The notes beneath the pieces are model-generated. The model had not been told where the DNA came from, did not search any database, and saw nothing but the letters and a program-made list of their open reading frames with translations. Positions 57,666 through 64,000 of a stretch of 64,000 nt of DNA are shown one piece after another. Origin of the DNA: Burkholderia ubonensis subsp. mesacidophila. Its GTDB lineage: Bacteria > Pseudomonadota > Gammaproteobacteria > Burkholderiales > Burkholderiaceae. The DNA is taken from positions 2,170,001 through 2,234,000 of the forward strand of contig NZ_CP020738.1 in the NCBI RefSeq assembly GCF_002097715.1, written 5' to 3'. The first letter of the stretch is position 1. Every line of letters starts with the position of its first letter. Made by a program: the position numbers and the translations under genes.

Positions 57666-59927
57666 TTACGCCGGCGCGCGGTGCGACCGCGCGAGCGCGG
57701 CGAGCGCCGCGCCGACGCGCGCGACGACTGCGGGCCAGTCGCCGGGCCGCGCCTGCCGGAACAGCGTCGCGGACGGATACCACGGGCTGTCGTCACGCTC
57801 GAGCAGCCAGCGCCAGTCCGGCACGCGCGGCAGCAGCACCCACACCGGCCGCCCGAGCGCGCCGGCCAGGTGCGCGACCGACGTGTCGACGCTGATCACG
57901 AGATCGAGCGTGTCGACGAGCGCGGCCGTCTCCGCGAAATCCGTCAGCGCGTCGTCGAACGACACGACGCCGCTTGCCGCGAACGCAGCCGCATCGCGCG
58001 TGCGCACCTGCGGCTGCAGGCTCACGAACGTCGCGTCGAGCGCCAGCAGCGGCGCGAGCTCGGCAAACGGCAGCGAGCGGTTCTCGTCGTTCGCATGGCG
58101 CGGGTTGCCGGACCACGCGAGCCCGACCCGCAAGCGGCGCGGCGGCGCGAGCGCATCGAGCCGGCCGGCCCACGCGGCGCGCCGCCGCGCATCGGCGCGC
58201 AGGTACGGCACGTCGGCCGGCACCGTGTCGAGCGTGGTGCGGAATGCATAAGGCAGGCTCAGCAGCGGACAGTGCAGGTCGAACGCCGGCGTCGGCTGAC
58301 CTTCGGTGACGACGCGGCTCACGCCGCGCAACGTGCCGAGCAGCTCGCCGAGCGCGGCCGGCGCTTCGACCAGCACGGTCGCGCCCCGGTCGTGGACGAG
58401 GCTCGCGTAGCGGCAGAACTGCAGCGTGTCGCCGTAGCCCTGCTCCGCGTGCAGCAGCACGGTCCGGCCCGCGACCGATGCGTCGCCGTTCCACAGCGGC
58501 CGGTCCGCGTGACGCCGGTGCAGCATCACGTCGGCGGCCTGCCAGCGCGCTTCGTGCTGCCGCCAGCCGGTGTCGAAGTCGCCCATCAGCAGGCGGCAGA
58601 ACGCCTCGGAGCGGCGCGCCGCGCCGTGATGCGGATCGCGTTCGCATGCGCGCACGAAGTCGTCGAGCGCCGCGTCGTGCTCGCCGAGCTGCTGGCGCGC
58701 GACCGCACGCGTGAACAGCGCCTGCGCGGCGTCCGCGGGTGCGGCGGCCGCCGCCGTGTGGCTAGCGAGCGCATCGTCGTAGCGGCCGAGCTGCTGCAGC
58801 GTCAGCGCGCGGTGATAAAGGAGTTCAGCCTGCGGCCCGGTCGTCGCGAGCGCCCGGTCGTAGTGGACGAGCGCGTCGTCGAATGCGCCGAGCGCGCGCA
58901 GCGCGGCCGCGCGGTTGCGCAGCGCATCGACGTCGTCGGGCACGCGCGACAGCGCTTCGCCATACGCATGCACGGCGTCCGCGTGCCGCTCGAGCCCGAG
59001 CAGCGCATTGCCGCGGCCGCCCCACGCGGCGGCGTTGCCGCGATTCAGCGCGATCAGCCGGTCGCAGCGCTTCAGCAGTTCGTCGCGCGCATGCAGCAGG
59101 TCGAGCGCGACGCAGCTCGCGAACAGCAATTGCACGTCGTCCGGCGTGCGCGCCAGCCCTTCGTCGAGGCACGCCAGCGCGTCGGCCGGACGCCCGAGCT
59201 CGGTCAGCACGACGCCGCATGCATGCGCGAGGTCCGGCGTCTTGCCGCGCACGACCATCGCGAGCTGATAACAATGCAGCGCCTCGTCGCGACGCCCCAG
59301 CGCGCGCAGCGCATGGCCGCGTTCGGCGTGCGCGGCCGGATCGTTCGGATCGATCCGCAACGCGCGTTCGACGCTGATCAGCGCATCGGCGGGCCGGCCC
59401 AGCACCCGCAGCGTCTCGCCGCGCTTGCGCCACGCGAGCGCATGCCCCGGCTCGCGGCCGAGCGCGCGATCGTAGGCGGCGAGCGCGGCGTCGCCTTCCC
59501 CGAGCGCCAGCAGCGCGTCGCCGCGCACCGCGTGTGCCTCCGCATGGTCCGGGTCCTGTGCAAGCGCGCGCTCGCATGACGCGAGCGCGTCGCGATGGCG
59601 GCCGACGCCCGTGAGCGCCGCCGCGTGGTTCGCGAGATTCCACGGCTGGCTCAGGCCGGCCCGCATCGAACGCGCGATCAGCGGCTCCGCGCGCGCCGGG
59701 TCGCCGACGCGCAGGTACGCGAAGCCGAGCAGGTGCAGCGCTTCGACGTGTTCGGGCGCGATCGCCAGCACGCCCTCGTACAGCCGCGCGGCGCCCGCGA
59801 AGTCGCGCTGTTCGAACCGCGCGCGCGCGTTGCGCAGCGCATCGTCGAGCGCCGCCCGCACCACGCCGAGGCCCGCGCCCGGCGCGAATTCCGGCGTCGT
59901 TCCCGGCCGCGCGGCCTGCGCGTTCAT
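57666..59927 (-). CDS. TPR-repeat glycosyltransferase (copy 1)
   Basis: The protein has 753 residues from the ATG at 59927, which has AGGGAAG 7 nt upstream. An ATG at 59954 overlapping the previous stop adds 9 residues and is possible. Residues about 25-450 are TPR helices in 34-residue periods (for example AEAHAVRGDALLALGEGDAA). The C-terminal 290 residues form a GT-B-like domain: GYGDTLQFCRYASLVHDRG, LHCPLLSLPYAF, RVGLAWSGNPRHANDENRS, and LVISVDTSVAHLAGALGRP followed by WVLLPRVPDWRWLLERDDS. This architecture resembles O-GlcNAc-transferase-like or GT9/GT41 protein glycosyltransferases. It lies immediately upstream of the giant adhesin, the likely acceptor. Confidence 0.88.
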   Translation of the reverse strand: MNAQAARPGTTPEFAPGAGLGVVRAALDDALRNARARFEQRDFAGAARLYEGVLAIAPEHVEALHLLGFAYLRVGDPARAEPLIARSMRAGLSQPWNLANHAAALTGVGRHRDALASCERALAQDPDHAEAHAVRGDALLALGEGDAALAAYDRALGREPGHALAWRKRGETLRVLGRPADALISVERALRIDPNDPAAHAERGHALRALGRRDEALHCYQLAMVVRGKTPDLAHACGVVLTELGRPADALACLDEGLARTPDDVQLLFASCVALDLLHARDELLKRCDRLIALNRGNAAAWGGRGNALLGLERHADAVHAYGEALSRVPDDVDALRNRAAALRALGAFDDALVHYDRALATTGPQAELLYHRALTLQQLGRYDDALASHTAAAAAPADAAQALFTRAVARQQLGEHDAALDDFVRACERDPHHGAARRSEAFCRLLMGDFDTGWRQHEARWQAADVMLHRRHADRPLWNGDASVAGRTVLLHAEQGYGDTLQFCRYASLVHDRGATVLVEAPAALGELLGTLRGVSRVVTEGQPTPAFDLHCPLLSLPYAFRTTLDTVPADVPYLRADARRRAAWAGRLDALAPPRRLRVGLAWSGNPRHANDENRSLPFAELAPLLALDATFVSLQPQVRTRDAAAFAASGVVSFDDALTDFAETAALVDTLDLVISVDTSVAHLAGALGRPVWVLLPRVPDWRWLLERDDSPWYPSATLFRQARPGDWPAVVARVGAALAALARSHRAPA

Positions 59928-59950
59928 CGCGCGACTTCCCTGACGCGCGC

Positions 59951-62203
59951 TCATCGCGCGACGCCTTCGAGCAGCGCCGGCAGCGCGTCCCGGATGCGTT
60001 CGACGACGGGCGTCCACTGGCCGCCTTCCGGCTGCCGGAACAGCCGCGCGGTCGGATACCACGGGCTGTCGTCGCGATCGAGCAGCCAGCGGAAATCGGG
60101 CGTATGCGGCAGCATCACCGCAAGCGGCCGCCCGAGCGCGCCGGCGAGGTGCGCGACCGACGTATCGACGCTGATCACGCAGTCCATCAGCGCGGTCAGC
60201 GCGGCCGTATCCGCGAAATCCCCGAGTTCGTCGCCGACGAAGCGGACCGGCCCGCCTTCAAGCAGCAGGCGGTCCTCGTCGCGGATCACCTTCTGCAGGC
60301 TCACCCATTCGTAGCGGTCGTCGAACAGCGGCAGCAGGTCGGTCAGCGTCATCGAGCGGTTGCGGTCGTTCAGGTGCAGCGGGTTGCCGGACCAGACGAG
60401 GCCGATGCGCGGCCGCGCGGATTCACCGAGCCGCTCGCGCCAGCGGGCGACGCGCGCCGGGTCCGCGTGTAGGTACGGCGCGCCGGACGGAATCGACGCA
60501 AGATCGGTGCGGAATTCGAGCGGCAGGCTCAGCAGCGGGCAATGCAGGTCGAACGGCGGCAGCGGCGCGCCGCGCGCGACCAGCGCGTCGACGCCGTCGA
60601 GCGTCGCGAAGAGCGCCGTCAGCTCGACCGGCGATTCGAGCACCACGCGCGCGCCGAGCGCCTTCACGAGCGGCACGTAGCGGCAGAACTGCAGCGTGTC
60701 GCCGAGCCCCTGCTCCGGATACAGCAGGATCGTCCGCCCGTCGAGCGGCATCCCGTGCGTCCAGCGCGGCTGCGCGAACGCGCGTCGGCTCGCGTCGAGC
60801 TGGCTGTCGCGCCAGCGCCATTCGTATTCGGCCCAGCCGGCTTCGAAATCGCCGATCGACAGGCACAGGAACGCGCGCATGCAGTGCGCGAGCACGTAGT
60901 CGGGATCGATGCCGATCGCGTCCGCATAGGCCTGCTGCGCGTCGTCGTGGCGCCGCAGCGCGCGCAGCGCATTGCCGCGATGGAACTGCGCGAACTTGTC
61001 GCGCGGCGTCGCCGCGATCACGCGCGTGAAGTCGTCGAGCGCGTCGTCGTAGCGGTGCGTCTCGAGCCGCACGCGTCCCCGCGTGAACCACGCGGGCGAG
61101 TAGTCCGGCTCGGCCGCCAGCGCGCGGTCGCACGCGTCGTGCGCGTCGTCGTGGCGCTCGATGCGCATCAGCGCGCTCGCGTAGTTGCACAGCACGCCGG
61201 GATTGTCCGGCTCGACGTCGAGCGCATGCGCATAGCTGTCGGCCGCATCGCGGTAGCGCTCCAGGTGGCTCGCCGCGTTGCCGCGATTGGCGAGCGAGCG
61301 CGCGTGCCGCGGCTCGATCGCGAGCACGCGGTCGCAGCGCACGAGCGCCTCGTCGTGCCGCCCGAGCTGTTCGAGCGCGATCGAGCTGTTGAAGATCGCG
61401 TCGACGAAACCCGGGCTCGCGGCGATCGCCGCGTTGAAATCGGCGAGCGCGAGCGCCGGCTCGCCGAGATCCAGGTGCGCGACGCCGCGCAGGAACAACA
61501 CCTCGGCGCTGCCCGGCACGAGCGCCAGCGCGTGACCGTAGCTGTCCGCCGCGTCGCGGAAGCGCCCGAGCCCGCGCAGCGCGAGGCCGCGCGCGCGGCA
61601 CGCGTCGAACGATCGCCCGGCGAGCGCGAGCGCGCGATCGCAATCGGCCAGCGCCGCGTCGCAGCGGCCGAGCGCCAGCAGCGTCTCGCTGCGCTTCACG
61701 AAGCCGTCGGCGAACTGCGGCGCGCATTCGAGCAGGCGGTCGTAGGCCGCGCGCGCGTCGTCGTGACGCGCAAGCTGCGCGAGCAGGCCCGCGCGCTGGA
61801 ACAGCGCACGCTGGTGCGCGGGGTTGATCGCGAGCGCGTCGTCGAGGCGCGCCAGCGCGTCCTGCTCGCGCCCGAGCCCGGCGAGCACCGCCGCGTGGTT
61901 CGCGAGCGCGAGCGGCGCCGGCTGCCGCTCGATCGACTTCCGCATCAGCGTGTCGGCCTCGGCCAGCCGCCCTTGCTGGAAGCGCACCGCGCCGAGCAGA
62001 TGCAGCCCTTCCGGATGCTCGGGCGCAAGCGCCAGCAGCTCCGCGTAGGCCTTTTCGGCATGGTGCAGCGCGCCCTCCTGATGCGCCTTGCGCGCCCGCG
62101 CCAGCAGCCGGTCGAGCTGCGCGGCGTCGGGCTGACGGATCGCGGGCGGCGGCTCCGGAATCGTTGCTGTCGCGAGCGGCGTCCCTGCCCCGTTCGATGT
62201 CAT
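59951..62203 (-). CDS. TPR-repeat glycosyltransferase (copy 2)
   Basis: The protein has 750 residues, starting at ATG 62203. The architecture is the same as its neighbours: TPRs at about 25-450, then the catalytic-like domain with GLGDTLQFCRYVPLVKALG, FDLHCPLLSLPLEFR, RIGLVWSGNPLHLNDRNRS and CVISVDTSVAHLAGALGRP. Conserved C-terminal WLLDRDDSPWYP and a final LFRQPEGGQW are present. Paralogous to copies 1 and 3 by tandem duplication, with divergence large enough to suggest different acceptors or sugars. No signal peptide, so action is expected in the cytoplasm before export. Confidence 0.88.
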   Translation of the reverse strand: MTSNGAGTPLATATIPEPPPAIRQPDAAQLDRLLARARKAHQEGALHHAEKAYAELLALAPEHPEGLHLLGAVRFQQGRLAEADTLMRKSIERQPAPLALANHAAVLAGLGREQDALARLDDALAINPAHQRALFQRAGLLAQLARHDDARAAYDRLLECAPQFADGFVKRSETLLALGRCDAALADCDRALALAGRSFDACRARGLALRGLGRFRDAADSYGHALALVPGSAEVLFLRGVAHLDLGEPALALADFNAAIAASPGFVDAIFNSSIALEQLGRHDEALVRCDRVLAIEPRHARSLANRGNAASHLERYRDAADSYAHALDVEPDNPGVLCNYASALMRIERHDDAHDACDRALAAEPDYSPAWFTRGRVRLETHRYDDALDDFTRVIAATPRDKFAQFHRGNALRALRRHDDAQQAYADAIGIDPDYVLAHCMRAFLCLSIGDFEAGWAEYEWRWRDSQLDASRRAFAQPRWTHGMPLDGRTILLYPEQGLGDTLQFCRYVPLVKALGARVVLESPVELTALFATLDGVDALVARGAPLPPFDLHCPLLSLPLEFRTDLASIPSGAPYLHADPARVARWRERLGESARPRIGLVWSGNPLHLNDRNRSMTLTDLLPLFDDRYEWVSLQKVIRDEDRLLLEGGPVRFVGDELGDFADTAALTALMDCVISVDTSVAHLAGALGRPLAVMLPHTPDFRWLLDRDDSPWYPTARLFRQPEGGQWTPVVERIRDALPALLEGVAR

Positions 62204-62237
62204 TGAATGGCCCCCGGTTGTCGCATCGTGTTGTCTT

Positions 62238-64000
62238 CTAACGTGTGATCCGATCGAGCGCGGCGCACACCGCGTCGATCACGCTCGCCCAGCGGCCCGC
62301 AACAGCCTGGCGGAACAGGCGCGCGTTCGGATACCAGCGGCTGTCGTCCCGGTCGCGCAGCCAGCGCCATTCGGGCGGATCGGGCAGCAGCACCCACACC
62401 GGATGGCCGAGCGCGCCGGCCAGGTGCGCGACCGCCGTATCGACGGAAATCACGAGGTCGAGCGAGCGGACCAGCGCCGCCGTATCCGCGAAATCGCCGA
62501 GCTCGTCGTCGAAGCGCCGCACCGGCGCGTTCGCCAGCAATGCGTCGTCGCGCTCGTTCACGGCCTTCTGCAGGCTGACCCATTCGACGTCGAGCGCGAA
62601 CAGCGGCGCGAGCAGCGCGAAGTCGATCGAGCGGTTGTGGTCGTTGCGGTGTTCCGGATTGCCGGCCCACGCGAGCCCGATGCGCGGACGGCGCGCTTCG
62701 CCGAGCCACTCCGCCCACTGCCGGACGCGTTGCGGGTCCGCATGGAGATAAGGGGTCTGGCGCGGCATGTCGGGCAGCGTCGCGCGCAGTGCGAACGGCA
62801 GGCTCGGCAGCGGGCAGTGGCAGTCGAACGGCGGCAGCGATTCGCCGCGCGCGATCACCTGCGCCGGCCCTTGCAGCGACGCGATCAGCGTGCGCAGCGG
62901 CGGCTGTACTTCGAACACGACACGCGCGCCTTGCGCGGCAAGATGCGGCACGTACCGGCAGAACTGCAGCGTGTCGCCGAAGCCCTGTTCCGCATGGATC
63001 AGGATCGTCCGGCCGTCGAGCGGCGCGTCGCCGCGCCACGACGGCTGCACGAACGGACGGTCGTGGCGCGCCAGCGCAGGATCGCGCAACCGCCATTCGT
63101 ATTCCGCCCAGCCGCGCGCAAAATCGCCTTCGGCGAGGCACAGCGACGCCCGCGCGAAATGCGCGTCCACGTAGTCCGCGTCCAGCGCGATCGCGCGATC
63201 GTAGGCCGCCAGCGCGTCGTCCGCGCGCCCGGTCGCGTAGTGGAGATTGCCGCGATTGAGCCAGTTCGCCGCATGGTCCGGACGCAGTTCGAACGCGCGG
63301 TCGAGCGCGCGCTGTGCGTCGTCGTAGCGGTGCAGGTCCTGCAACACGCTGCTGCGATGGGTCCAGGCCTCGCCGAAGCGCTCGTCGTTCGCGAGCGCGG
63401 CGTCGTAGCTTTGCAGCGCTTCGTCGAAGCGTTTCAGGAAACGCAATGCGGTGCCCTGATTGCAGCGGACCTCGTGCGCGCCCGGGTCGATGTCGAGCGC
63501 GAGCGCATAGCTGTCGAGCGCGGCGTCGTGGCGCTTCAGCTGCAGCAGCGCGTTGCCGCGGCACGCGAGCGCGCGCGCATGCCGCGGTTCGAGCGCGAGC
63601 ACGCGTTCGCAGCGCGCGCGCGCCTCGTCGGCACGGCCCAGCCGTTCGAGCGCGACCGCGCTGTTGTAGAGCGCCTCGACCAGCGAAGGGTCGGCCGCGA
63701 TCGCTTCGTTGAAGGCGGCCAGCGCTTCGTTCAGGCGGCCGAGATCGACGAGCGCCTGGCCGCGCATCGACAGCATCACCGCGATGCCGGGCCGGATCTC
63801 GATCGCGCGGTCGAAGCAATGCAGCGCGTCGGCCGGGCGCTGCAGCGCGCGCAGCACGAGCGCGCGGTTGAACCATGATTCGAACGAGCGCGGCTCGACC
63901 ATCAGCGCGCGGTCGTAGGTGTCGAGCGCTTCCTGATGGCGCCCGAGCGCGCGCAGCGCGCTGCCGCGATTGCACAGCGCGTCGAGCACGAGCGGCGACA
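62238..64000 (-). CDS. TPR-repeat glycosyltransferase (copy 3), N-terminus off the window
   Basis: About 587 codons are visible. The frame is open at the right edge and ends at TAG 62238-62240. TPR helices fill the visible N-terminal part. The C-terminal domain carries GFGDTLQFCRYVPHLAAQG, FDCHCPLPSLPFALR, RIGLAWAGNPEHRNDHNRS and LVISVDTAVAHLAGALGHP, then WRWLRDRDDSRWYP. It lies 34 bp upstream of copy 2, so the three genes probably form one transcript leading into the haemagglutinin region. Confidence 0.88.
   Translation of the reverse strand, partial: SPLVLDALCNRGSALRALGRHQEALDTYDRALMVEPRSFESWFNRALVLRALQRPADALHCFDRAIEIRPGIAVMLSMRGQALVDLGRLNEALAAFNEAIAADPSLVEALYNSAVALERLGRADEARARCERVLALEPRHARALACRGNALLQLKRHDAALDSYALALDIDPGAHEVRCNQGTALRFLKRFDEALQSYDAALANDERFGEAWTHRSSVLQDLHRYDDAQRALDRAFELRPDHAANWLNRGNLHYATGRADDALAAYDRAIALDADYVDAHFARASLCLAEGDFARGWAEYEWRLRDPALARHDRPFVQPSWRGDAPLDGRTILIHAEQGFGDTLQFCRYVPHLAAQGARVVFEVQPPLRTLIASLQGPAQVIARGESLPPFDCHCPLPSLPFALRATLPDMPRQTPYLHADPQRVRQWAEWLGEARRPRIGLAWAGNPEHRNDHNRSIDFALLAPLFALDVEWVSLQKAVNERDDALLANAPVRRFDDELGDFADTAALVRSLDLVISVDTAVAHLAGALGHPVWVLLPDPPEWRWLRDRDDSRWYPNARLFRQAVAGRWASVIDAVCAALDRITR

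Noticed and set aside
1..64000. tRNA or rRNA genes
   Set aside because: No cloverleaf-like or rRNA-like segments were recognised by eye. A covariance-model search would be needed to exclude them fully.

Overview
The window looks like a Burkholderia chromosome segment, probably a secondary replicon. It is GC-rich throughout (apart from a few AT-richer gaps), carries a Burkholderia-type trimeric porin, and has long tightly overlapping operons with GC-biased third positions. No rRNA, tRNA or CRISPR array was seen.

Region 1 (1-6.6 kb, minus strand) is a catabolic operon. In transcription order it encodes a Rieske ferredoxin, a small helix-turn-helix protein, a Rieske ring-hydroxylating oxygenase, a short-chain dehydrogenase, a cupin, an alpha/beta hydrolase, an IclR regulator, an atypical short-chain dehydrogenase and a thiamine-diphosphate enzyme that runs off the left edge. 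A divergent porin gene (7.0-8.1 kb) shares the control region. That region holds two copies of the same palindrome (TGTTCC-N6-GGAACA), one at each promoter, so the porin is probably the uptake channel for the compound degraded. Region 2 (8.1-10.3 kb) has a phosphatidylserine synthase-type enzyme, a DUF1330 protein and a second, closely related IclR regulator.

Region 3 (10.5-15.1 kb) is less GC-rich and looks acquired. It carries a three-gene, translationally coupled isonitrile operon: isonitrile synthase, Fe/2-oxoglutarate oxygenase and a phenol-hydroxylase-type FAD monooxygenase. A small papain/NlpC-like protein follows it.

Region 4 (15.2-64 kb) is one large surface-protein locus. It resembles the phosphate-starvation PUMA3 (VreA-VreI-VreR) / PdtA-PdtB / Hxc region of Pseudomonas aeruginosa, but is rearranged. 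The long minus-strand operon 29-15 kb encodes a two-partner-secretion transporter, an ExbB with a fused extracytoplasmic lectin-like region, ExbD, TonB, a large porin, coiled-coil, YbjN and TonB-C-like proteins, a parvulin, an HtrA protease and a trypsin-like protease. A 12-bp tandem repeat sits between two of these genes. Next to it are an APS kinase and a TIGR03032-type protein. A vreA-vreI-vreR-like operon (39.1-36.8 kb) has a Pho-box-like site upstream. Type II secretion genes are present but incomplete (gspK, C, G, H, F and a stump of gspE). A DING/PstS-like secreted phosphate-binding protein follows, with a decayed partial copy beside it. A 4249-residue filamentous haemagglutinin (44.7-57.5 kb) is the likely partner of the transporter. 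Three tandem TPR-glycosyltransferases (57.7-64 kb, the last cut by the right edge) lie directly upstream of the giant adhesin and are candidates for glycosylating it. A domesticated transposase fused to an antitoxin-like domain (33.0-34.7 kb) sits in the middle.
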